Part shown: positions 23,230 to 32,775 of the stretch, piece by piece
Layout: every line of letters starts with the position of its first letter
Position numbering within the stretch: position 1 is the first letter of the stretch
NCBI GenBank assembly: GCA_022701365.1
Contig: JAKUHH010000011.1
Coordinates: forward strand, 1-59,329
Source: Mycocentrospora acerina
Taxonomy: Eukaryota > Ascomycota > Dothideomycetes > Pleosporales
DNA length: 59,329 nt
Reading direction: 5' to 3'
Notes under the pieces: model-generated
Told to the model about the DNA's origin: nothing
The model's input: only the letters and a program-made list of their open reading frames with translations
Database searches by the model: none
Translations under genes and position numbers: made by a program

Positions 23230-24398
23230 CTAGGGTGCGCTGTAGAGATTTAATTATGTACTTTATAAATAAGCTAGGTATATAGAAGAGAATCTCTAGA
23301 TAAGCAGAGTTAATCTTAGTAGAGCAAGAGCCTGTTACTAATCTAATAGTTATCTAGCAGCTTTACTTATTATTCTTTAAAGGCTAACTAGTTTTTATAG
23401 AGAACTGTGTCTATTAGTTGTAAGGAGTTAAAAGCTATTAGGGTTATGTTAAGGCGTAAGGCGTTAATAGACAACATCTGTTAAATTTAAGCCTAGAGGT
23501 AGGTCTAGGCTAGATTAGTATTAATCTAGATATAAAGATAGTAGGGTCTAAGTAGGACTCTTAATTAATTGTCTTCTTAGGCTAACTTTAACTAGCTTAG
23601 GTCTTGTTCTTGTTAGCTAAAGATATTAGCCTTTTTATTATTCTTACCTAGTATGTACTTAATTTAGAAGTTAAAAGGGGCTAGGGCTTTAGACTATTAT
23701 GCTTATCTAGTATTAAGTACCTTAGTAGTTATAAAATATTCTAAGGCGCAGTAGTCTAAAAGGACTAGGACTTAGGTCTAAATAGAGGTTAGTTTAGCTC
23801 TCTACTTTAAGAAGGCTTAGAGAATAGCAAAAAGTTCCTTATTGTATATTTCCTAATTAAGCTTAGCTCTAGATAGGACCTTGCTATAGAAGGCTATAGA
23901 GTACTATTTCTTATTAAGGTGTTTTTATAATAAAACCCTAGTAACTATGCTGTCTAATGTGTTAGTCTTAATTTAAGTGTTATAATTAAGCTTAAAATAG
24001 CACAAGGTAGGTATAGCTAAGAGGGCAGTCTTAAGGTAATAGAAGGCGTCCTTGCACTCTAGGGTCTATATAAATAGTATTATAAGGCTCTGTAATGCAA
24101 TAAGAGGTTTTGCAACTTAGGAAAAACTAGCAATAAATTAATAGTAGAAACTTATAAAGCCTAAGAAGGACTTTACACTTATAATAGTAGTAAGTTAGTC
24201 CTAGTTCTTTAAAGCTTCTACTTTTTTTAGGTTAACCTTAATACCTTTATTAGTTAATATATATCTAAAGTACTTTGTACAGGTAATATAAAACTTGCTC
24301 TTCTTAATATCTACTTAAAGACTAGCAGCATGCAGTCTTTTTAGTACCTGCTTTACATGCTGTTTATAGGTAATAGGGTCTTTTAAATAGATTAAGAT

Positions 24399-24737
24399 AT
24401 TGTCTAGGTAGGCAATACAGAAATTATCTAAGAAGTTAATTAACACATTATTTATATACTGTTAGTAGGTTGCAGGGCTGTTGCAGAGGCTAAAGGGTAG
24501 TACCTTATATTTATATGTTCTATAATAGGTTTAGAAGGTAGTATACTCTTTAGAGTCTAGGTCTATACAGATATAGTTAAATGCAGAACAAATGTTAAAC
24601 TTAGTAAAGATCTTAGCCTTTAAAGGGCAGGCTAAGAGCTTATCTATACAGGGAATTAGATAGACATCTTTGCAGGTAAGGTTATTTAGTTTGCAGTAGT
24701 CTACATAGATGCAGAGGTCTCTGTTTGCCTTTTGCAC
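24399..24737 (-). pseudogene. Reverse transcriptase core of element A
   Basis: The open piece 24737-24531 reads ANRDLCIYVDYCKLNNLT, KDVYLIPCIDKLL, AKIFTKFNICSAF and DSKEYTTF, the fingers/palm region of Ty3/gypsy RT. The catalytic box at 24399-24410 reads YLDN, so the enzyme is dead. Confidence 0.88.
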
Positions 24738-25381
24738 ACACAGGATAGAGGAGGCAAAAGGGCTCTAACTATAATTAATTAAACCCCTTTAGAGGTTTTC
24801 TTAAACATAACATTTAGTAGCTTCTAGCTCTTCTATGTTCTATTTGTATAGAGGGCTGTAACTGTTTAGTAGGGGTTCTGTTAGTATAATTTTATAGTTA
24901 TAAGGTTAGAAGTCTAGAAGAACCTCTACAGCAGTTTTGCTAAAGACATCTTAAAAAGAGTAGTAATAAAGTAGTAATTAGTCCTGTATTAAGGCTGCAT
25001 TATTAAGGTTATCTTTTAGCCTCTTTTTATCTAAAATTTAGTTAATTTTGTAAAGGCTAGTAGTAAAGAATTTGTTTTTTTAGCGTTTTATATTAAAGTA
25101 GAAAGTGTTAGCAGAAATAAGAGTAATATAAAAAGAAGGTTTAGTAAAGATAAGTTCTAGTAAGAGTTAGATAGGTTTTAGCATTAGATCTTATGTAATA
25201 AGAGGCAAGAACTTCTAACTCTTTAGGAGTTAAAGCATCTTTTAAATCTTATAAATAGCAGTAGTTACACTATGCCTCTTCTAATAGTTCTCTTATTCTT
25301 ATAGCTTATCTTATTGTGTAATATCTAAGGTAATAGTTTTAGTAGGAACTGTTTAGTTAAGGGTTATTAAGATTAGTAGGG

Positions 25382-25669
25382 TGTAACGACGCAGGTTATA
25401 AGAGAGTGATCCGAATGGGGTCCGAAGTGTCCACTACTAGGCATATGGGAGTGCGGGGACTGGAGGGTAAACCAAAGATACTATTCTCTACACCTATAGG
25501 TCTTGTACGAAAGGATACAGAAAAACTACTCTACAAAGCTACACAGACTACCCCCCTTATATATATCTTCCTAGGGTTATCATCCGAGGCGAGTACGAAT
25601 CGGGTGGCTATCGGATGGGTGTCGGTTGACTCAGGGGTAATGATATGATGTGACGTTGTGAACGTTACA
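25382..25669 (-). repeat. 3' LTR of element B
   Basis: 288 bp, TGTAACG...CGTTACA, the most GC-rich copy in the window and the best guide to the ancestral LTR. The C-run following at 25672-25678 gives an AGAGGGGGG purine tract on the coding strand. Confidence 0.95.
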
Positions 25670-26129
25670 CTACCCCCCCTCTGTGTAGGCGGAAAGTCCC
25701 TTTTTGCGGAGTTGTCTTTTGTCCGTGTAGGGGAGAGAGAGAAGAAGGGGTAGGGTAGGGTTCGGACAGCGTCTGGGTTTCTTTCTCTTGTCCTTGCAAA
25801 ACCCTTTCGTCTGAAGTTTGTGTCACCTCCCCCCTTTGTCTTTCTTCGTAGTACAAGTCCTTATCCTATCCAAACACATCCCTTTCTGTGTTTAACTCTT
25901 ATTTGCATCCTGATGCAGGGTAATCTTTAACAATGTTTCGACTTTCACCTTAAGAAAAATTTTCTTTGTCATTGCCCTGACGATCGTCTCTTTCACCTTA
26001 AGACAGGTTCCCATATATTAAGGCTTTCCCCCCAAAATCTTGATCTCCTTAGCAGTCAGGCTCAACGTTTTTCGTACGTATCCTTTGTTGAGCCTTTTCA
26101 GTGGTGTTTTGCTGATAAGTATAGCAAAA

Positions 26130-26260
26130 CCACAATCACAACCACAACCACAACCGCAGCAGCACCAGCAACAACAACACCAGCAGCACCAGCAACAACA
26201 ACACCAGCAGCACCAGCACCCGCACCCGCACCCGCACCTGCACCACCACCACCACCACCA
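26130..26260 (+). repeat. CAG/CAC/CCGCAC microsatellite in element B
   Basis: Composed of cagcaccag, caacaacaac, cacccg and caccac units. It ends directly at the ATG of the accessory ORF. In one frame it would encode Gln/His-rich sequence, but that frame is not the accessory ORF frame, so it is more likely leader sequence. Confidence 0.8.
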
Positions 26261-26963
26261 TGCCGATCCCTGTCCCCCCCGGCGCCCTCCTAGTGGCCTT
26301 CTGGGTCATCTGCATGCGGTGCGTGCAGGCTGTTGCCCGCGGGCAATTTGTTAAGTTTGCGTTTTGTTTAGCAGCGTTGAAGAAATGCCGCTATTGCACA
26401 AAGCAGAATAAGAAGTGCAATCTAGTAAGTATCTGTATCCCGTCCTATAGTCTTCAGTGCTGATTTCTTGATAGGTGCTGTCATACGTCGGACCTGAGTT
26501 CAGGTCCTTCTGGCAGGCCCTGAACTTGTGGGCTGACTCTGTTTATGGCGGCATTGACGACAAGGAGGAGATAGACGTGATTGGGGAGCTTGCCGCCAAG
26601 GCGGCCTATCAGCTGGTGATGTGTGTGCAGGTAGCTAACTCTCAGGTTACTAGCATAACTACGGCAGAGATCATGCTCGCGCATCATCAGTTGATGGGGA
26701 AGGAGGTTCGGTCCTTGCAGGCAGAGTTGGGGGAGATTTAGGGGGTGGTGGTAGGCATAGGGGCTGTGATAGAGGTGATAGGGGGGAGGATAGAGGAGAT
26801 GGCGGCGAGGATGGCGGAGATAGCAGCGGCGTTGGAGAAGGGGGGTCAGGGCAGAGGCAGTAGGGGTAAGGTGGTTGTTAGTGGTGAGGAGGACGTGGTG
26901 CGGTCTTGGGGAGAGAGCGAGCTGACGGAGGTCGACGGAGATGCGGCGATGGGTGGCGCCTGA
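26260..26963 (+). CDS. Opposite-strand accessory ORF of element B (Cys-rich head, coiled-coil tail)
   Basis: Exon 1 is 26260-26424 (55 codons), the intron is 26425-26474 (50 nt; GTAAGT donor, gtgctgatt branch, TAG acceptor, phase 0), and exon 2 starts at 26475. The head has cysteines at 18, 21, 36, 43, 46 and 53, giving C-x2-C-x21-C-x2-C-x6-C, likely metal-binding. Exon 2 (VLSYVGPEFRSFWQALNLW...) becomes Ala/Glu/Met-rich and looks helical or coiled-coil. A TAG at 26739-26741 ends it at 143 residues; the same frame continues to TGA at 26961-26963, and the TAG could be a mutated CAG, but element A has it too. It lies tail-to-tail with pol (chromodomain ends at 27078). I know no named domain for it; function unknown. 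Expression would need a promoter facing inward from the 3' LTR. Confidence 0.7.
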
Positions 26964-27077
26964 ACCGTATCTAAGTTAGGTCTGTTGGCTGGCGTGTAAT
27001 ATATGTATTTATAAGTAGGAATTGTGATCCCTAACTTAATTGTCTTCCAGATATAACATGTCTTCTACTCCGTCCTC

Positions 27078-27338
27078 CTAGGCCTGTAACCAGCTCCTCA
27101 GTCCCTGTGGTAGGCCTGGCTTTTCCAGATACCTCTTATGGAACGCCCTCAGCTTGTGGGGGGATCCCATGAAATTTGAGGCTTTGTACCAGACAGGGTC
27201 TGGATTATGTCCAACCCAGCTGACTTGATATTTCAGCGTGGATCGATACACTTTGCTGGCAAGTATCTCTTCTACCTCCCACTCCTCCACACTATAAATT
27301 GGGCTTCCGAGGGGCTTTAGTGCTTTTTGTCCTAGCAA
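27078..27338 (-). CDS. Chromodomain at the C-terminus of element B pol
   Basis: Open segment of 86 residues: SVEEWEVEEILASKVYRSTLKYQVSWVG, then DPVWYKASNFMGSPHKLRAFHKRY. This is a clear chromodomain with its aromatic and acidic positions, ending pol. Chromodomains in this family bind modified histone tails and steer integration. This is the best preserved coding part of the element. It is a fragment of the polyprotein, not an independent gene. Confidence 0.85.
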   Translation of the reverse strand: MLGQKALKPLGSPIYSVEEWEVEEILASKVYRSTLKYQVSWVGHNPDPVWYKASNFMGSPHKLRAFHKRYLEKPGLPQGLRSWLQA

Positions 27339-27578
27339 GGGATCTTAGGGATCTTTGCACAGGACGTTTGGTGCAAAGACGTTGTGGATAAGGGAACCTA
27401 GGGGTAACTTCAACTAATATGAGTGGCCAACCTGCTCTAATACTCTGAAGGGTCCTTCCTATTGTGCGGATAGCTTTTGGCTAGGCCTCGTGTTGGTCAG
27501 GTTCTTGGTGGATAGATACACCATATCTCTGACTTGCCAATCCACCAGTCGGCGGTGCCTATTGACTACGGCTTGCAT

Positions 27579-28350
27579 TCAGGCTTGGGCCTTTTCCATG
27601 TTGTCCTTAGCTTGTTGCCACGCGTTGTGCATGCGGGTCGTCAATGCGAGGGCGTCTCGGTGGTTGATCTTGTCAAATTGTTTGGCAGAGGGTATAGGGC
27701 TCTCCCAATTCCAACTCTGTTTTGGTTCGCTGCTAAAAAGGAGCTGATACAGGGCCATCCTAATAGCGCTGTGGGGGAGAGTCATCTGAGCACGGTCAAT
27801 TAGGGGTAGGAGGTCACTCTAGTTGTCTTAGTAAAAGGATACGAAGGGCTGCAGTCTCTAATTAATGTATTTGTTCATGATCTTTGTTTGGCCGTCTGTT
27901 TCCTTATAATAGGCGGTAGAGAGTTTGACTTTTATACCTATAATTCGGCAGAATTCTGACCAGAAACTAGAGACAAATTAGGGACTGCGGTCAGATACAA
28001 CTGTATCTAGGGTGTGTCTGAAACAGTACACCTATTGAACAAACAAGTTTGCCATGCCTTAGGCGTCAATTGTCTTGTGACATAGGATAGTAATAGCTTG
28101 TTTAGACAATTAATTAATGATTACCATAATCTAGTCATACCTAGCCTAATCCTTTAGGAAATCCTTAAAATTAATGCACAGGTGCTGCATTGGTCTCTCA
28201 GGGATGGGTAACAGGTGCAGGTAACCCGGGAGGCAGGACTGTCTCAGATGACCTCTACGACAAGCAACGCAGTTTCGCACATACTGTTGACAACTAGCCT
28301 CCATACCTTTCTAATAGTACTGTCAGGCCAGTAACTAATAGGTCTTTTTA
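27579..28350 (-). pseudogene. Integrase region of element B
   Basis: The open part 27785-27579 reads INHRDALALTTRMHNAWQQAKDNMEKAQA, the segment after the integrase catalytic core. The core itself (to about 28350) aligns by nucleotide identity with the matching part of element A on both sides of the element C insertion site, but it is stop-interrupted. Confidence 0.75.
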
Positions 28351-29399
28351 GAGCTAGGGTGTGCGGTAGAGATTTGATCATGTACCTTGCAAATAAGCTA
28401 GGTACATAGAAGAGAATCTCCAGACAAGCAGAGTTAATCTTAGTAGAGTAAGAGTCTGTTACTAATCCGATAGTTGTCCGGCAACTTTGCTCATTGTTCC
28501 TTGAAGGCTGACCAGTTTTCTTGGAGAACTGCGTCTATCAGTTCTAGAGAGTTAAAATCCATAGGGGTTGTGTCAGGGCGTAAGGCATTGATAGATACCA
28601 TCTGTTAAACTTGAGTTTAGAGGAAGGTCTGGACTAGATTGGTATTAATTTGGTCATGAAGACAATAGGGTCTGAGTAGGACTTGTGATCAGTTGTCTTC
28701 TTAGGCTGACTTTAATTGGCTCAGGTCTTGCTCCTGTCGGCTAAGGATATCAGCCCTCTTGTTGTTCTTGCCTGGTGTATACTTGATTCAGAAGTTAAAA
28801 GGCGCTAGGGCTTCAGACCATTAAGCTTGCCTAGCATTAAGTACCTTAGTAGTCATAAAGTATTCTAAGGCGCGGTGGTCTGAAAGTACTAGGACTTAGG
28901 TCCGAACTAAAGTTAGTTCAGCCCTCTATTTTAAGAAAGCTTGTAGAATAGCAAAAAGTTCCTTGTTATATATTTCCTAATTAAGTTTAGCTCTAGATAG
29001 GACCTTACTATAAAAGGCAACAGGGTACTATTTATTGTCAGGGTGTTTTTGTAACAAAACTCCTGCTGCCACGCTGTCAGACGCGTCCGTTTTAATCCTG
29101 GTGTCGTACTCAGGCTTGAAATGGCACAGGGTTAGTATGGCCAAAAGGGCAGTCTTAAGGAGATAGAAAGCCTAATCGCACTCTAGGGTCTATACAAAAG
29201 GTATCGTAAGGCTCTGTAGTGCAATAAGGGGTTTTGCAACCTATAAAAACCTAGCAACAAATTAGCAGTAGAAACCAGTAAAACCTAGGAAGGATTTCAT
29301 ACTTGTAACAGTGGTAGGTCTTTCTTAGTTCTTTAAGGCTTCCACCTTGTCTAGGTCAACCTCAATCCCCTTGTTAGTTAACACGTATCTGAGATACCT

Positions 29400-30100
29400 C
29401 GTACGAGTAACGTGAAACTCGCTTTTCTTGATATCCACTTAGAGCCTGGCGGCGCGTAGTCTTTCTAGTACCTGCTTCACATGTTATTTGTGGGTGATAG
29501 GGTCCTTAGAGTAGATTAGGATGTTGTCTAGGTAGGCAATACAGAAGTTATCCAGGAAATCAATCAACACGTTGTTCATATATTGTTAGTAGGTTGCAGG
29601 GCTGTTGCAGAGGCTAAAGGGTAGTACCTTACATTTGTACGTTCTGTAACAGGTTTAGAAGGTGGTGTATTCTTCAGAATCTGGATCTATACAGATGCGG
29701 TTAAACGCAGAATAAATGTCAAACTTAGTGAAGATCTTAGCCTTTAAAGGGCGGGCTAAGAGCTTGTCTATGCAGGGAATTAGATAGATATCTTTGCAAG
29801 TAAGGTTATTTAGTTTGCAATAGTCTACACAAATTCAGAGGTCCCTGTTAGCCTTCTAAACACACAAGATAGGAGATGCAAAAGGGCTCTAACTATGCTT
29901 AATCTAACCTTTTTGTAGGTTCTCTTAGATGTAGCGCTTAGTTACTTCTAACTCTTCTACATTCTGCTTGTACAACAGGCTATAGCTGTTCGGCAGGGGT
30001 TCCGTGAGTACAATCTTATAGTTATACAGTTAAAAGTCCAGGAGGGTTTCTGCAGCAGTCTTGCTAAAGACATCCCAGAAGGGGTAGTAATAGAGGGGTA
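29400..30100 (-). pseudogene. Reverse transcriptase of element B
   Basis: Minus-strand text around 29660-29860 reads ANRDL-ICVDYCKLNNLT, KDIYLIPCIDKLLA, AKIFTKFDIYSAFNRI and DPDSEEYTTF. The catalytic box at 29523-29534 reads FCIAYLDNILI, with Asn in place of the second Asp. Inactive. Confidence 0.85.
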
Positions 30101-30529
30101 ATCAGTCCTGTACCAAGGCCGCGTTGTCAGGGTTGTCTTCTAGCCTTTTCTTATCTAGAATTTGATTAATTTTGTAAAGGCTAGTAGTAAAGAATTTGTT
30201 TTCTTAGCGTTTTATATTAAAGTGGAAAGCGTTAGCAGAAATAAGAGTAATATAAAAAGAAGGTTTAGTAAGGACAGGTTCTAGTAGGGGTTAGATGGGT
30301 TTTAGCGTTAGGTCCTGTGTGATAAGAGGCAAGAACTTCTAACTCTTTAAGAGTCAAAGCATCCCTTAAATCCTATAAATGGCAGTAGTCACACTATGCC
30401 TCTCCTAATAGTCCTCCTGTTCCCATAGCTTGTCTTGTCATGCGATATCTAAGGCGACAGTTTTAGCAGGAACTGTTTGGTTAAGGGTTATCAGGAGCGG
30501 TAGAGCGGGATTGTACACAGCAGGATAGC

Positions 30530-30680
30530 GGCCTGGCCAGATAATCTGGGAGTGATCTGTATCTAACTGTAGCTTAAAACGCTTTATCCATTTAATTCCA
30601 ATAATGCAGTCTTATAAGCTGAGATCTACTATTACAAACAGGCAGTTATAGATCTTTCTTCTATTAATAATTAGATGCAA
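30530..30680 (-). pseudogene. Protease C-terminal region of element B
   Basis: Reads NCLFVIVDLSL-DCIIGIKWIKRFKL and DTDHSQIIWPGRYPA, resembling the C-terminal half of gypsy aspartic proteases (the family pattern is ILG-KWL). The active-site D-S/T-G lies further 5' and I could not place it. This is also the spot where element B inserted into element A. Confidence 0.6.
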
Positions 30681-31081
30681 ACAGATATACTGAGTTACTA
30701 GGGAAGAGATTTAGTCTTAAAACCCCTTAACAGTAACCTGAAAGGGTAGCTTTTAGATAGGAGTCTGAAGAGCTAATAAAATAGAAGTAGCAATTTTTAA
30801 ATTTAAGAAAAGATAACCTTAGGCACTAGTGTTGATTAAGGAGTGTAATTAGACCCTAAGGCCCTTAGTGCAAAGAATGGAAGGAGAAAGGAAATGTGGT
30901 CCCCTAAACAAGTTTAAGAGACTAAGGTTTGATAGGTTATAACAGTTTAGGCCTAGGAAGGAAGGTCCTCCTAGGCGTCTCCGTTTCCTGTCTGATCTTT
31001 GTCTTTGTTAAGATCTTCTCCCGCATCCTCTAAGCCCTCACCTGGTTCTTTAAACTCGATCTTCCGTACTTAAGGCGAGGG

Positions 31082-31123
31082 ACACTCACTTGAAAAGTGT
31101 CCCGGCTTACCACAGTTATAGCA
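31082..31123 (-). other. gag zinc knuckle of element B
   Basis: Reads C-Y-N-C-G-K-P-G-H-F-S-S-E-C, a perfect C-x2-C-x4-H-x4-C nucleocapsid knuckle. It places gag at the high-coordinate end, next to the 5' LTR. In element A the matching codons read C-Y-N-Y-S-K-L-G-H-F-L-S-K-C, with the second Cys lost. Confidence 0.9.
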
Positions 31124-32472
31124 GTTGCCTAGAGTCGGATCCCTTGCAGGGCCTAGAGTCTTAGATATAGGCTAAGGGGCAGGTGAAGGTTAGGGTTAAG
31201 TTTAGATACAAGGGTCTGCTTGTTAGTATAAGTTATAGTTTGTTCTTAGTAGGGACCTCTGAATTAGACCTGAATAAAGTTGACCTAGTTTGTGTGTTGT
31301 ACGGATTGTGCTTCCTGTAGTTGGGACTAAGGGATAGTTCCTTTGTTCCATATCAAACGCTGTTAGGTGTTTAACTATAAGCTTAAAGGAGTTGTTCTAT
31401 TGTTGCTTAAATCTAAGGCTAGGCATCTGCAAGGTTAGTGTAATCTTTGTCTATAGGTAGTAAAACTATTCTAATTTAGGTACTTGTCCCCTAATAGCAG
31501 CACTAAGGAACTGTGCTTTAAAGGTAGGGAAGGTTTCTGTCTTGTCTATATAGAGTTTATTAAAAGCAGCCTAGCTCTCAGCTCTCTCATTTCCTGTAAC
31601 AAAATAGGACTTAAGTAGGTCAATTATATCTTCTGCAATCTCAAAACAGTTAGACAGGGTGTTGGATAGGTATTAGGGCTCTAGGTACTCCTTAGCTAGG
31701 CCAGAAGTATGTCCCTAGACTAACGCTATGCAGGCGCGCTCACTCTAATAGTAGTCTGCATTGATCTCTAATTAGTCCTAGATCAAGGCTTGCTATTAGC
31801 AAAAGGTCAGGTTGCAACCATTGTTAAGGACATTAATAGATGGTGTTCTTTTAGATAGTTTTGTGCGTATAGTATTGTCAATTAAAATCTTAGACTAGAA
31901 CCTTAGGGGTTAAGGTTATTCTAAGGGAGTTAGTAGTAATTTAGTGCTAGGTAGGGGATGGTCTAGGGCAATTGTAGCTTGCTGTAGTTCCTAGATTTCT
32001 GCATAAAGCTAGTCCACCAGTTAAGCTAAGTCCTCCTTTCCTTAGTCTAAATCTGGTATAGGTTCTGCACTAGTTCTTACTAGATTAGGGGATAGGGTAG
32101 GATTAGACGCCTCTACTGTTACCCTTAAGGTTAAGCCTTAAGTACGTACTAATCTTTAAGTTAGTTCCTTTAAACTAGGGGTAATGGTAGCAGACATTAG
32201 AGTTAGGTCTGATTCTGCTAGGTTCTTAATAGTCTCCAAGTTTCTACCTTAGCGCAATCCTACGCGGCTATTCCAAAGTAATCCTAACGCAGTGGTCTAG
32301 GAAGTTCTAAACCTAAAGGCTTTAGTCATCAGGAGATCGTAGGGATCCTGGCTGTAACAAAATGCTAGATATAACAGTGTAGTCTGAATTAGTTCTAAAT
32401 CAGATAAGGCTTAGACGTGATCTGAACAAAACAAGTAGCAATATTATTTAGAGGCTGTTACTAGCTAAGACA

Positions 32473-32487
32473 AGTTTTTCTGTATAA
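32473..32487 (-). promoter_or_regulatory. Predicted self-priming primer-binding site of element B
   Basis: In element orientation the 5' LTR is followed by two bases (TT) and then ATACAGAAAAACT. The reverse complement of these 13 nt, AGTTTTTCTGTAT, occurs inside the LTR on the coding strand (32633 down to 32621), about 38 nt downstream of a TATATATAAG box. If transcription starts there, the RNA 5' end can fold onto this site, as in Tf1 of fission yeast. No tRNA 3' end complement (TGG start) is present. Confidence 0.7.
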
Positions 32488-32775
32488 TGTAACAACGCAG
32501 GTTATAAGAGAGTGATCCAAATAGGGTCTGAAGTGTCCACTACTAGGCATATAGGAGTGCGGGGACTAGAGGGTAAACCAAAGATACTATTCTCTACACC
32601 TATAGGTCTTGTACAAAAGGATACAGAAAAACTACTCTACAAAGCTACACAGACTACCCCCCTTATATATATCTTCCTAGGGTTATCATCCAAGGCGAGT
32701 ACAAATCAGGTGGCTATCGGATGGGTGTCGGTTGACTCAGGGGTAATGATATGATGTGACGTTGTGAACGTTACA
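32488..32775 (-). promoter_or_regulatory. 5' LTR (promoter) of element B
   Basis: 288 bp, identical in length to the 3' LTR. On the coding strand TATATATAAG (32671-32662) precedes the probable start at about 32633. Differences from the 3' LTR (for example ccgaatgggg versus ccaaataggg, tacgaaagg versus tacaaaagg, aatcggg versus aatcagg) are C/T or G/A transitions. Confidence 0.92.

Larger units (their letters stand above)
25382..32775 (-). mobile_element. Element B: gypsy/chromodomain element of the same family nested in A, TSD TAGGG
   Basis: 7,394 bp with 288-bp LTRs (25382-25669 and 32488-32775) and perfect TAGGG duplications at 25377-25381 and 32776-32780. It interrupts element A between protease and RT: the element A text stops at 25376 and resumes at 32781 exactly as element B itself reads near 30500. 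On the minus strand it carries gag with a zinc knuckle, protease, RT, RNase H, integrase and chromodomain. The 3' third (25382 to about 27750) is GC-rich and little mutated; the gag-RT part has many RIP-type changes. Stops and an altered RT box make it non-autonomous now. Confidence 0.96.

Noticed and set aside
26040..26354. Gln/His-rich 104-codon plus frame in element B
   Set aside because: It is a read-through of the microsatellite in a different frame from the accessory ORF. The matching tract in element A contains TAG codons and differs in length, so protein selection is unlikely.
26739..26741. Treating the TAG in the element B accessory ORF as certainly RIP-made
   Set aside because: Element A has the same TAG. 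It may be a true stop, so both end points are given.
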